A stretch of 64,000 nt of DNA from Cyanomargarita calcarea GSE-NOS-MK-12-04C (GTDB taxonomy: Bacteria; Cyanobacteriota; Cyanobacteriia; Cyanobacteriales; Nostocaceae). Each line of letters opens with the position of its first letter. Position 1 is the first letter of the stretch. The notes beneath the pieces were generated by a model. That model was given only the letters and a program-made list of their open reading frames with translations. It was not told where the DNA came from and did not search any database. This document shows, piece by piece, positions 42,722-51,356 of this stretch. A program made the position numbers and the translations under genes. The stretch lies in contig JAHHGZ010000018.1 of NCBI GenBank assembly GCA_019359595.1, forward strand, positions 88,914-152,913. The letters are read 5' to 3'.

Positions 42722-44410
42722 ATGAGCAATGCTCCTAAAGGAGCCTTCGGCGACGAACGCGATCGTAGTCAATCAGGTGTTGATAGTGGGTCGGCTGTAG
42801 CGGAATTAGAATGTATGCCCTATGCCGTCCAGCATCACAATGAGGGCTTGTGTTTACTGGTGCGGATGGGGCCACACCGTATTCTCCTTGACTGTGGCTT
42901 GGAAGATATTTCTGGGTTGGTAAAGGGTCTGACAAAATCAGCACGTCGGGGTAGTTCGCCATTACCAGCAGATTTTGCGATCGCCAGTCATGCCCATCCA
43001 GACCATTCTAGAGGTTTGCTGGCGCTCCATGAAGCTTTTCCCCTTTTACCGATCTACGCCAGTGAGGTGACAAGCAAGTTACTGCCCCTCAATTGGCCAG
43101 AACGTCAGGATATTCCCCATTTTTGTCAGGCTTTGCCGTTGCGATCGCCGATCGTAATCAAAGATGGGCTAGTAATAGAATTATTCCCTGCCGGACATTT
43201 ACCGGGTGCTGTGGCAATTAGCTTGACCTACACGACAGTTGAGCGCTCTTACAAGCTACTGTTTACTGGGGACTTTTTCCTCTCCAACTCTCGGTTGGTA
43301 GAAGGTTTGCGTTTGGAAGAGTTACGCGGGGATAAGTTTGATGTGCTAATTATCGAAGGAAGTTATGGTACATCCCGCCATCCCCACCGTCGCAACCAAG
43401 AAAACCAATTAGCTGAAAGAATTAATCGTGCGATCGCTGACGGTTGTTCTGTACTTCTTCCCACACCGGCTTTGGGGCTTGGTCAAGAATTGTTGATGCT
43501 TTTACGCAGTCATCACCACTTCACCGGCAGGGATTTAGATATCTGGGTAGATGGTACTGTCGCCATTGGCTGCGATGCTTACTTAGAACTCTTACCCCAC
43601 TTACCCCCATCGGTTCAGAATTTTGCCCGCCATCAACCGTTGTTTTGGGATGAACGAGTCCGTCCTCGGGTGCGTCGTTTAGATGCAGAACAGCGTCCCA
43701 ATGTTGGCAACTCCCCTTGTATCGTTCTCACAGACTATACAACTGATTTGGGCGAATACTGTCAAATCGGTACGGGATCTTGGCTGATCCTCATCCCAGA
43801 AAAAACTGATATAAAAATTAACAAAGAATATCCAGCAATCAATACCGTCGAAACTTATCTTTTAGCGCAACATAGCGACGGTCCTGGTACCACTCAACTA
43901 ATTCATAACTTACGACCACAACATATCGTTTTCGTACATGGCTCTCCTGCTTACTTAGCAGACCTGACTAGCTTAGATGAGCTACAAAACCGCTACCATG
44001 TACATTCTCCCGCCGCTGGCACATTAGTAGAATTATTGATTGGGGAGACATTTTTACAACCAGCGCCCCCAGAAACTAATTATGAGGGCGAGTTAACAGA
44101 GTTGGGATGTGTCGTAACAGTCACACTGCCCGATGCCATTACCGTTGACCCCCGGTGGCGGCAATTTGGCGATACGGGTTTAATAGAAGCGCGTTGGCAG
44201 GGAGAAGAACTCGTATTGCGCGGCTTGTCGCAACGAGAACTCACCCACCAAAGTAGCGATCGCTTTATCTTGTCTGATGTAGACTGCTGCGGTACGTGCC
44301 GACATCAAAGAGGACAGCGGTGTTGGAACCCCGCGTCTCCTTTGTATAACTTCAAAGTGACTCTTGAAGGATACTGTCCTGCTTTTGAGCGGATGAGTGA
44401 GAGTCAATAG
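42722..44410 (+). CDS. MBL-fold / beta-CASP putative RNA exonuclease with C-terminal Cys cluster
   Basis: A 562-aa protein of the metallo-beta-lactamase / beta-CASP class (RNase J and CPSF-like). The zinc motif HAHPDH, the FPAGHLPGAVAI block, LFTGDFF, and the beta-CASP IIEGSYGTSRHPHR are intact, followed by VFVHG. After the nuclease part, residues about 515-555 form a Cys-rich module (CCGTCRHQRGQRCW ... GYCPAF) that could bind zinc or an Fe-S cluster. It may process or decay RNA. The ATG at 42722 is chosen over 42533 because it follows GGAGGGGAGGAAGG directly; the longer ORF reads through an intergenic repeat. The 301-bp gap before it contains two copies of GCACCGGACA. Confidence 0.85.
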   Translation: MSNAPKGAFGDERDRSQSGVDSGSAVAELECMPYAVQHHNEGLCLLVRMGPHRILLDCGLEDISGLVKGLTKSARRGSSPLPADFAIASHAHPDHSRGLLALHEAFPLLPIYASEVTSKLLPLNWPERQDIPHFCQALPLRSPIVIKDGLVIELFPAGHLPGAVAISLTYTTVERSYKLLFTGDFFLSNSRLVEGLRLEELRGDKFDVLIIEGSYGTSRHPHRRNQENQLAERINRAIADGCSVLLPTPALGLGQELLMLLRSHHHFTGRDLDIWVDGTVAIGCDAYLELLPHLPPSVQNFARHQPLFWDERVRPRVRRLDAEQRPNVGNSPCIVLTDYTTDLGEYCQIGTGSWLILIPEKTDIKINKEYPAINTVETYLLAQHSDGPGTTQLIHNLRPQHIVFVHGSPAYLADLTSLDELQNRYHVHSPAAGTLVELLIGETFLQPAPPETNYEGELTELGCVVTVTLPDAITVDPRWRQFGDTGLIEARWQGEELVLRGLSQRELTHQSSDRFILSDVDCCGTCRHQRGQRCWNPASPLYNFKVTLEGYCPAFERMSESQ

Positions 44411-44451
44411 TCATAAATAATGACTATTGACCGATGACGAATAACTCCTAA

Positions 44452-44763
44452 CTATTCTGGATTGGAGTCAGTATAACGATTGCGAATGCGTTCAGCTTCC
44501 GGACAATCTTCAGTCATGAGTGGTTCGACGTTGCCGCGTGGCACTGAAGCGAGTTTTTGCGTTACAGCGCCAATACTTTCGAGCCGAACCATTTCTTCCC
44601 AAGAACAAACTTCGTCTTCTTCTTCTGTTTCATAACGGAGGGTGACTAGATCTCCCTCGATGTCGAGGATGCGGGCGCGTTCAATCCAGCGTTGCTGGTC
44701 CCGCAAGAATACACATACCTCCCGCCCGTCGCAACACAGTTGATAAATCTTGCGGTGTAGCAT
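44452..44763 (-). CDS. DUF6679-like conserved cyanobacterial protein
   Basis: A 103-aa soluble protein (MLHRKIYQLCCDGREVCVFL ... RYETEEEDEVCSWEEMVRLESIG). The small beta-rich core with paired Cys residues and the acidic TEEEDE segment match a conserved cyanobacterial family I recall as DUF6679. Function is unknown. It is convergent with the beta-CASP gene. Confidence 0.78.
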   Translation of the reverse strand: MLHRKIYQLCCDGREVCVFLRDQQRWIERARILDIEGDLVTLRYETEEEDEVCSWEEMVRLESIGAVTQKLASVPRGNVEPLMTEDCPEAERIRNRYTDSNPE

Positions 44764-44780
44764 GTAGTGCTTCTGCCTTT

Positions 44781-45137
44781 CTAAACGTAGTTAATGTCAA
44801 CATTTGGGCTTGATTCCCAATAAGAGTGCATCCTTTCTAAGTCCGTAAAACGAACTTTCAAGCATTGCTGGCATTGACCCAAGCCCTCATACTCAGTTGT
44901 AGTTTTCAATATAGCTGGAAATCTTGGGTCACAAACCATTGGCTCATCCACCAATTGAACTCAATCTATGGCTCGGGCCATTCTTTGAATGTCTTGTTCA
45001 TAGAAATTCCACAATTCGGGGTTTGTCCTAACTAGGTTAGTACTTGCTGGTGAGTCCTTCCCACCATGTATTAAAAAATACTCTAAAACAAACGGTGAAT
45101 GCGGTTGTCTGAGTTGCCTAATTGTAATCATTGGCAT
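44781..45137 (-). pseudogene. Small gene interrupted by one in-frame TGA (119 codons)
   Basis: The minus strand from ATG 45137 reads MPMITIRQLRQPHSPFVLEY ... QRMARAID, then TGA (44963-44961). It continues in the same frame as VQLVDEPMVCDPRFPAILKT ... YEGLGQCQQCLKVRFTD ... to TAG at 44781. Both halves look protein-like in composition and the second has a CxxC (GQCQQC), so this was most likely a single ~118-aa gene. The halves are 58 and 59 residues, short enough to escape usual ORF filters. It is a simple nonsense mutation if degraded; UGA recoding is the less likely alternative. No family recognised. Confidence 0.6.
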
Positions 45138-45348
45138 TGTTGGGAGTATGGGGGACTCGGCTTTACTTTTACCCCTATGTATTTGATCTTAGCTTATTCT
45201 CTAGCTGACCTTCATGGTTTTCAATCAAGTTCACCCCAATAGTTTTTAATTTATGATTATGCCTTGATTGCTTCTTGTTGCGATTCCATCAATTTTGGCT
45301 TTTTGACGAATGGAGTCTTTTCAATCTTTGAGAGTGTCAGCTTTATTT

Positions 45349-45552
45349 CTACTGCAGGGGGAATTTCATAAATCGATTTGAGGATGCCTCTCGTTTGATT
45401 TGACCTGCGTCAACTGCTTTGCCTAAAGCTCCAAGGGAAGCTAAATCATCTGAATCATAACTTTTGCTTGCCAGTACTTGGTGCAGCAGGCCCTCAGATT
45501 CAACACTAAGACATCCAGTTTGGAAAGCAGATTCAACGATTGCGCGAATCAT
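45349..45552 (-). CDS. Hypothetical 67-aa protein, possibly frameshifted near its 3' end
   Basis: The reading frame gives MIRAIVESAFQTGCLSVESE ... LGALGKAVDAGQIKREASSN and stops at 45349. From the KREASS region a neighbouring frame continues with a protein-like sequence (LKSIYEIPPAVEIKLTLSKI ... KLMESQQEAIKA) to TAA at 45257. The original gene was therefore probably about 95-100 codons and has suffered an indel near 45370-45385. It resembles small cyanobacterial proteins of unknown function that begin M-I-R-x-[IL]-V. It is adjacent to another broken gene (44781-45137). The 294-bp gap 45553-45846 shows nothing. Confidence 0.55.
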   Translation of the reverse strand: MIRAIVESAFQTGCLSVESEGLLHQVLASKSYDSDDLASLGALGKAVDAGQIKREASSNRFMKFPLQ

Positions 45553-45846
45553 TTTAATTAAGGCATAGTTTGGGATTTAATATCTCCATTTTGAAACATT
45601 TCCCTCTCCTATGAGTTGATACAGACCAACGGATGCTAGTGATTACCGTTACAGTAAAGATGTGATTTTAGTCACACAAAAACTATACTTTAGTATTCAT
45701 CTTACACTCTGCGCTGCTTTTAGGGTTGATATGAAGGATACCAATTTAATCATCACGAATATCCATTCAAATTATATGGTGCTAAAAAATACACAGCATC
45801 AATAGAATCTCCTGTAGAGGATTTGTACTAAAAAGTATCACTATAC

Positions 45847-46638
45847 TTAAGTGGAGAAAAATTGGCGAAAATCTTCATCTTTGTCGCTTAAATGCACCCA
45901 ATCGAGGTTTAAGGTTCGGAATTTTTGCACGAGGCGATCGCATGCGGGGCGTTCGGTGGCGTAGTGTCCGGCATCAATTAAAATCAGATTGCGATCGCGA
46001 CTTTCTTGAAACTGATGAAATTTGCAATCAGACGTCAAATAAGCTGTTGCACCAGTTTTGGCAACCGCCTTAATAAAACTTGCACCGGAACCTCCCAAAA
46101 CGGCAACTCGGGAAATTTTTTGCTGTAAATCGGCAGTTGGGGAAAAAATCAGATTTGGAGGAGACAGTCGAAGAAGAATGGTGGTGAGCAACTCCTGTAA
46201 TGTTAGAGATGGCTGTAAAGTCCCGACTCGACCATATCCCAATCCTGCTTGCTTCGGTTCTATGACAGAAACTTCTACCAATTCTAAAATTTGTGCCAAA
46301 ACATCAGCGGTACCATCCTGTACTTGGTCGAAATTGGTGTGAGCGCTGTAAATGCCGATTTTGTGGGTAAAAGCTAACCGGGCCATTTCACCGATGGGAT
46401 CGCCAATGCGTAGAGATTTGGGTGGACTAAAAATTAGGGGATGGTGGGCAAAAATTAGATTAGCATCAAGAGCGATCGCTTCCTCCATAACGGCTAAAGT
46501 TGGCGTTAAACATACCAACACCCGGACGGGTTCATCTTTAATTCCTGGTTCAATTTGCCAACCACAATTATCCCAGCTTTCACACCATGCAGGATTTGCC
46601 CATGCTTCAAACCAAGTAATCAAATCAACAATTTTCAT
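45847..46638 (-). CDS. NIF3-like (DUF34) dinuclear metal-binding protein
   Basis: A 263-aa member of the NIF3/DUF34 family of toroidal hexamers with a di-metal centre. The diagnostic residues are LIFAHHPLIFSP, IGIYSAHTNFDQVQDG, and near the end LIDAGHYATERP. The length fits the short family form without the CutA-like insert, although VLGGSGASFIKAVAKTGATAYLTSDCKFH is conserved. The enzymatic role is unsettled; a GTP cyclohydrolase-like or metal-insertion function has been proposed for relatives. Confidence 0.93.
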   Translation of the reverse strand: MKIVDLITWFEAWANPAWCESWDNCGWQIEPGIKDEPVRVLVCLTPTLAVMEEAIALDANLIFAHHPLIFSPPKSLRIGDPIGEMARLAFTHKIGIYSAHTNFDQVQDGTADVLAQILELVEVSVIEPKQAGLGYGRVGTLQPSLTLQELLTTILLRLSPPNLIFSPTADLQQKISRVAVLGGSGASFIKAVAKTGATAYLTSDCKFHQFQESRDRNLILIDAGHYATERPACDRLVQKFRTLNLDWVHLSDKDEDFRQFFST

Positions 46639-46657
46639 ATCTATTGAATGAAGGAAG

Positions 46658-46849
46658 AAGGAAGAAGTTAGAGGATGTAAGGATGCGTATCGTTAGAAAC
46701 ATCGAAACCTTTGAAACCTAACCCCCCTAACCCCCAACACTCAGAGGGAATGGGGGTTTCAAAGTTTCTCTCCCTGTCGGGGAGAGGTTTCCCAGACGGG
46801 TTTCCAGTAACCTTTATGACGCATCCTTACATCCTCGAACTTCTTCCTT
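46658..46849. repeat. 192-bp foldback element with 31-bp terminal inverted repeats
   Basis: The left arm AAGGAAGAAGTTAGAGGATG... (46658-46688) and the right arm (46819-46849) are complementary at 30 of 31 positions. A second, inner inverted pair (CTTTGAAACC / GGTTTCAAAG) and a stem CTCTCCC / GGGAGAG lie inside. The outer edge grades into AAGGAAG heptamers. There is no ORF inside. It lies in the 256-bp spacer between the NIF3 and YjbQ genes. Confidence 0.8.
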
Positions 46850-46894
46850 TATTTTTTAAATAGCCCAAACAGCTTAGATTCTATTGATAAATTC

Positions 46895-47308
46895 CTATGT
46901 TGAAATATGGACAACTAATTCTCTGGAATGACTGCGTTGTCTGTGTTCCCAAATATAGATTCCCTGCCAAGTTCCCAATACCAATTGACCGCGATTTATG
47001 GGAATATGTTCTGATGTATGAGTTAGTGCAGTGCGGATGTGGGCTGGCATATCATCGGGACCTTCAGCATCGTGGATGTAATTTGTAGCTTCTGGTACCA
47101 GTTTTGCCATAAAATTAGCTAAATCCATAAGGACATCTGGATCGGCATTTTCTTGGATTAATAAACTAGCTGAAGTATGGCGTAAAAATAACGTACAAAG
47201 ACCGATATCAACTCCCGACTCTGCGACTATTTCCGCAATTTTTGGCGTAATGTTGTATAAAGATTTACCAGCAGTAGAGATTTTTAGTAATTTTTGGTAA
47301 TGAGTCAT
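46895..47308 (-). CDS. YjbQ family (UPF0047) protein
   Basis: A 137-aa protein with the full family signature: LFLRHTSASLLIQENADPDV, IHDAEGPDDMPAHIR and GTWQGIYIWEHR. Conserved His and acidic residues form a putative metal site. Some members show secondary thiamine-phosphate synthase activity; the physiological role is unsure. It is transcribed in the same direction as the glycosyltransferase-like gene upstream, 54 bp apart. Confidence 0.95.
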   Translation of the reverse strand: MTHYQKLLKISTAGKSLYNITPKIAEIVAESGVDIGLCTLFLRHTSASLLIQENADPDVLMDLANFMAKLVPEATNYIHDAEGPDDMPAHIRTALTHTSEHIPINRGQLVLGTWQGIYIWEHRQRSHSRELVVHIST

Positions 47309-47361
47309 AGGTTATTAGAGTTCTTATAAAAAAACAAATAATTTATCTTGTTTTTATAAGT

Positions 47362-48444
47362 TTATTTACCTAGTAAATAATTTGTTACTGCGTGAGCTAT
47401 TGTTTCATTTCCATCTTTAGGGATAGTTTGGGATTGTTTTGGTACTTGGGTTGGTTGACGAAGAAAATCCCAAGTACCTTGGAAAAACTCCGATGGTGTG
47501 AGGATTTGATGGTGGTTGTAATTAGCAATCCCAGATATAAGAAAAGCTGCTTCTGCAAATTCATCGCGGGCGATTGAAACTATGGGTAATCCTAGTTTTG
47601 TCGCTTCGGAGAATGTACCATACCCAGGTTTAGAAATGACTCGCCCACAAATAGGCATTATATCTACAGGACGCCATTTTTTATCGCCTATTTTAAGTAA
47701 GTTGGATAACTCTGGGGCAGATCCATCAAAGGTGACAAATTGCCAATCGGGAAATTGCTGTAAGTTCTGATAAGGAATTTGTTGCAAACCCAACCCTCCA
47801 AAGGTAAGTAATATTGTCTTTTGTGGTGGTGTCTTTATTCCCCAAATTGAGCGCAATTGTTCGGGAGTATAACGGGGGGAACCGCCTGTTAAACCAACGT
47901 CTGTGATATTTTGGAAAGCTGACATCGGTTCGTGGAAAGGAAGACGAAATAGGCGATCGCTCTTTGAGTAACAATCGCTAATCCAATCCGCAATCTCATT
48001 AAAATGCCCACCCCAACTTCTGTAGATAAAATCCCAGCCAAAGTTACTCATCATCCAGCAAGGTATATTCGCGGAAGAACCGATATTGCCGCATAGAAAG
48101 GGAATATCCGCCAAGATGAGATTAACGCGATTTTGACGAATAAAGTTGACTTCGGATGCAATCAACGAATTTTGATTCCTTTTAATTTCCTGTAACTTTC
48201 CTAAAGTCGCTTCCTTATCCATATTCAAGCTATCTGCTTGCACTACACCCAAATCAAATGCCCGAGGACGATGGATAAAATCACCTTCCATATAACATTC
48301 TAACAACCACCGTGGTGCTGTTGTTGTCATAATTATCAGCACTTCTGGGCATAATTTTTGAATTGTCGCTGCAACGGATGCTGTACGAGTTGCATGACCA
48401 AATCCGTGGTTAGTGATTGCTATATATAAAATTGGACGTTGCAT
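47362..48444 (-). CDS. Glycosyltransferase-like protein (GT-B fold, L-arabinokinase N-domain type)
   Basis: A 360-aa protein. It opens with ILYIAITNHGFGHATRTASVA, the nucleotide-sugar glycosyltransferase-like motif also seen in the N-terminal half of plant L-arabinokinase and in MurG/UGT relatives. The C-terminal half has ILLTFGGLGLQ and the donor-binding ...VISKPGYGTFSEATKLGLPIVSI, consistent with a GT-B fold. The substrate is unknown. No membrane segment is visible. It ends 53 bp before the YjbQ gene and begins next to a GGAGTTA heptamer array. Confidence 0.85.
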   Translation of the reverse strand: MQRPILYIAITNHGFGHATRTASVAATIQKLCPEVLIIMTTTAPRWLLECYMEGDFIHRPRAFDLGVVQADSLNMDKEATLGKLQEIKRNQNSLIASEVNFIRQNRVNLILADIPFLCGNIGSSANIPCWMMSNFGWDFIYRSWGGHFNEIADWISDCYSKSDRLFRLPFHEPMSAFQNITDVGLTGGSPRYTPEQLRSIWGIKTPPQKTILLTFGGLGLQQIPYQNLQQFPDWQFVTFDGSAPELSNLLKIGDKKWRPVDIMPICGRVISKPGYGTFSEATKLGLPIVSIARDEFAEAAFLISGIANYNHHQILTPSEFFQGTWDFLRQPTQVPKQSQTIPKDGNETIAHAVTNYLLGK

Positions 48445-48452
48445 AGTTGATT

Positions 48453-48491
48453 GGAGGAGTTAGGAGTTAGGAGTTAGGAGTTAGGAGTTAG
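48453..48491. repeat. GGAGTTA heptamer array (STRR), copy 1
   Basis: About five perfect tandem copies of GGAGTTA separate the glycosyltransferase-like gene from the PLP enzyme gene. They are followed by CAACCAACAACCAAC units complementary to the TTGGTTG family. Confidence 0.9.
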
Positions 48492-48521
48492 TCAGGTTGT
48501 TTGACAACCAACAACCAACAA

Positions 48522-49685
48522 CTAACCACCAACAATGCCCCATTTTTTAATTTCTTCGACTAACTGGTCGATTTCCGATTCTAGAGTAAAATAATGGACG
48601 CAAGCGCGTACGCAGTCTGGATCGAGAATTGTCCGAGTTAATAAATTTTGTGACTCTAAAAACTGCACTAGCTTGTAACTTGCTTGGGGCTGAGGGTTGG
48701 TGAGTTGAAAGGAGACTAAACCGCTTTCTGGTGGAGAAGTCCGCAAACATTTTACATCAGGTAACGCCCCTAAACGTCGCTGCATATACTCGCTCAACCG
48801 ACAAATTTCCTGATAGCGCTCTTCCTGTGTTCCCCATTTGTCGTGAATAGCGATCGCGTCTCGCAATCCTGCATAAAGCGGATAATTTGAAGTAGCTACT
48901 TCATAACGCCGTCCATCGGGATGCCAATCCACTGGTTTTGCTTGGGCATCACAAATCACACTACGCCAACCAATAAACGTCGGCATTAGGCTCTCTCGCG
49001 CTTCTGGTCGCACATACAAACCACCCACACCTCCAGGGCCGCACAACCACTTGTGACCTGTAAAAGCATAAAAATCTGCCCCTAATTCGCTTAAGTTCAG
49101 AGGCATTGAACCCACGGACTGGGCTGCATCTACAAGTAATAACGTCTGATTATTTCTGCATATTTCGGCGATTTTGTCAAGTGGTAAAACTTGCCCAGTA
49201 TTCCAGAGAATGTGGCTCAAAACCACCAATCGGGTATTGGGGCGCAAGTGCTGGGCGATAATTTGTGAAGGGTTGCCAGCGTTAAGAGTTTGAATAATTG
49301 GGCAAGTAGTAACTTCTACAGAAAATCGGCGACTAATACTTTGGGCGATCGCGATTATCCCAGGATGTTCGCAGTCGGTCAGCAGCATATGGTCGCCAAC
49401 TTTCCAGTCAATGCCCCACATTGCAATATTGCAACCCACGGTAACATCCTCCGTGAGAGCGATCGTATCTGGGGGGACAGATAGCAAAGAAGCGATCGCC
49501 ACCTTAGTAGCTTTGATTTCTTCTGAGATCCAGGTATTAACCTCATTACCGAAAGGTCCTATGTGCTGAATGTGTGCTTGCGCTTGAGCGATCGCATCCA
49601 TTGCTGTTTGCGGCATCGGGCCTTGCCCACCATAGTTAAAATAAGTTTTATTCTTTAACGCTGGAAACTGTTCTCGATATGTCAT
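48522..49685 (-). CDS. Class V aminotransferase-fold PLP enzyme (cysteine desulfurase / C-S lyase type)
   Basis: A 387-aa PLP-dependent enzyme. The Schiff-base lysine is in FTGHKWLCGPGGVGGLYV, the cofactor phosphate region in TEDVTVGCNIAMWG, and the Asp contact in LLLVDAAQSVG. Overall it resembles the cyanobacterial cystine C-S lyase (C-DES) and SufS-like group more than NifS/IscS: the conserved mobile-loop Cys of IscS is not evident. The substrate is therefore cysteine, cystine or a related amino acid. It stands alone, without SufE or isc/suf partners nearby. Confidence 0.88.
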   Translation of the reverse strand: MTYREQFPALKNKTYFNYGGQGPMPQTAMDAIAQAQAHIQHIGPFGNEVNTWISEEIKATKVAIASLLSVPPDTIALTEDVTVGCNIAMWGIDWKVGDHMLLTDCEHPGIIAIAQSISRRFSVEVTTCPIIQTLNAGNPSQIIAQHLRPNTRLVVLSHILWNTGQVLPLDKIAEICRNNQTLLLVDAAQSVGSMPLNLSELGADFYAFTGHKWLCGPGGVGGLYVRPEARESLMPTFIGWRSVICDAQAKPVDWHPDGRRYEVATSNYPLYAGLRDAIAIHDKWGTQEERYQEICRLSEYMQRRLGALPDVKCLRTSPPESGLVSFQLTNPQPQASYKLVQFLESQNLLTRTILDPDCVRACVHYFTLESEIDQLVEEIKKWGIVGG

Positions 49686-49689
49686 GGGG

Positions 49690-49757
49690 GTTAGGAGTTA
49701 GGAGTTGGGAGTTGAGAGGAGCGGAGTTAGGAGTTGGGAGTTAGGAGTTAGGAGTTA
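49690..49757. repeat. GGAGTTA heptamer array (STRR), copy 2, degenerate
   Basis: Runs of GGAGTTA and GGAGTTG units, interrupted by GAGAGGAGC, occupy the leader of the PLP enzyme gene. They are followed by CCACTAACAACTAACC units. The same heptamer flanks the other end of that gene at 48453-48491. Confidence 0.9.
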
Positions 49758-49888
49758 CAAATTCACGACTCTTAACCACTAACAACTAACCACCAACAAC
49801 TAACCACTAAAAATCTGTGCTTTTACGAACAATAACTTTAGTTATCTGTGTTACTCCCATTGGTGCTTTTTATTGTTAATTTAAAGGA

Positions 49889-51352
49889 ATGTTAATTAAT
49901 GCCGAAGTACTGCTGCAATATCAGCGCTGTAAGCGCCGACCCTATTTGGATAGTCGCGGTGACAAGGGGCAACGCGATGCTGCCGATTATTTACTGTTAA
50001 AACTACAACAGGACAAAATTGCTCATCAGATGAGGATTTTGGCTGAATTTACATATCAACGACCAGATTACCCACGGGGAGACTGGCTTCTTGGGCAGGC
50101 CGCGACTTTGGAATTGATGCAGCAAGGGGTCGAGTGTATTCATCAAGGAGTGCTTTTAGCCACTACTAAGCAAGAATACACCCTCTTCTCACGTCCAGAT
50201 TTACTTCTCAAGCGACCTGGGAATTCCGGCTTTGGAGATTGGATGTACGTTCCTTTGAGTATTGAACTGGGTAAGCGTCCCAAACAAGAATATCAAGTTA
50301 TTGCGGCATTTCACGCCCAAGTTTTGGCGACTGTGCAGCAAGCTGAGTTAGAAACAGCTTGGCTAATATTGCGGGATAAAGAAGCTAATTATCCTGTGGA
50401 TTTGTCCAAATGGACGCCATTAATGCAGCGGATTATGCAGGAGTATATTGAAACTCAAGGAAAAGATGAAGCCCCAGAGGTGTTTATTTCTCGACAAAAG
50501 TGCAGTCTTTGTCATTGGCACAGTGCTTGTTATACTTATGCCAAATCACAGAAGCATCTCTCGTTGTTACCAGGTGTAACACCGGGTCGTTATACTCAAT
50601 TAAAAACTTTGGATATTACAAGTCTGGAATCTTTAGCGCAGGCAAATCCAACTGAGTTGGAAAATCTCCCCGGTTTCGAGCGGGAAGTCGCACCCAACTT
50701 GATACTACAAGCGCAATCTCTACTATTGAATCGTCCATTGAGATTACCTGTGCCCCATGAGGATGATTACACATCACACTCCTTGCTTTATCGCTCAAAG
50801 GAAAGCAGCGTAGAGATTTACTTTGATATTGAGGCACAACCAGATTTAAATTTAGATTATCTATTGGGAGTTTTGATTGTTGACAGACAAGCAAATACAG
50901 AATATTTCTATTCTTTGCTCGCAGAGAGCTTGGAAGATGAAAAAATAATTTGGCAACAATTTATTCAATTGGTTTCACTGTATCCTGATGCCCCAATTTA
51001 CCATTTTTGTGTTTATGAATTTGATACTATAAAACGACTGGGAAAACTTTACCGTACCCCATACAGTTATATACAACCGATTTTGCATCGTTTTGTAGAT
51101 ATATACGAAGAATTAATCCTTCAAGTTGCATTGCCTGTAGAGAGTTATGCCTTGAAAGCGATCGCTCGCTGGTTGGACTTTGAATGGCGCGATCAAGAAG
51201 CCAGTGGAGCTAAGTGTATTTACTGGTATGACCAATGGCTGCAAACAGGCGATCGCACTTTTTTGGAAGCTATCCAACGCTACAACGAAGATGATTGTCG
51301 TGCTACCCGCAGCGTTAAAGATTGGCTGGTGAATTTTTTGGCAAACAGTTAA
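49889..51352 (+). CDS. TM0106-type RecB-like nuclease with C-terminal RNase H-like domain
   Basis: A 487-aa protein of the TM0106/RecB-like family. The N-terminal half has the PD-(D/E)XK pattern (SRPDLLLKR ... VPLSIELGKRPKQEYQVIAAFHAQVL) and a Cys set, CSLCHWHSACY, that fits the Fe-S cluster of Cas4/AddB-like nucleases. The middle has a helix-hairpin-helix-like stretch (LEDITSLESLAQANPTELENLPGF type). The C-terminal half is a DEDDh-like RNase H fold (VEIYFDIEAQPD ... YNEDDCRATRSVKDWL). It is likely a DNA or RNA processing nuclease; the role is unknown. Confidence 0.88.
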   Translation: MLINAEVLLQYQRCKRRPYLDSRGDKGQRDAADYLLLKLQQDKIAHQMRILAEFTYQRPDYPRGDWLLGQAATLELMQQGVECIHQGVLLATTKQEYTLFSRPDLLLKRPGNSGFGDWMYVPLSIELGKRPKQEYQVIAAFHAQVLATVQQAELETAWLILRDKEANYPVDLSKWTPLMQRIMQEYIETQGKDEAPEVFISRQKCSLCHWHSACYTYAKSQKHLSLLPGVTPGRYTQLKTLDITSLESLAQANPTELENLPGFEREVAPNLILQAQSLLLNRPLRLPVPHEDDYTSHSLLYRSKESSVEIYFDIEAQPDLNLDYLLGVLIVDRQANTEYFYSLLAESLEDEKIIWQQFIQLVSLYPDAPIYHFCVYEFDTIKRLGKLYRTPYSYIQPILHRFVDIYEELILQVALPVESYALKAIARWLDFEWRDQEASGAKCIYWYDQWLQTGDRTFLEAIQRYNEDDCRATRSVKDWLVNFLANS

Positions 51353-51356
51353 TCAT

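Noticed and set aside
48453..49757. Regular GGAGTTA repeats as a CRISPR array
   Set aside because: Units are 7 bp and contiguous, with no unique spacers and no cas genes.
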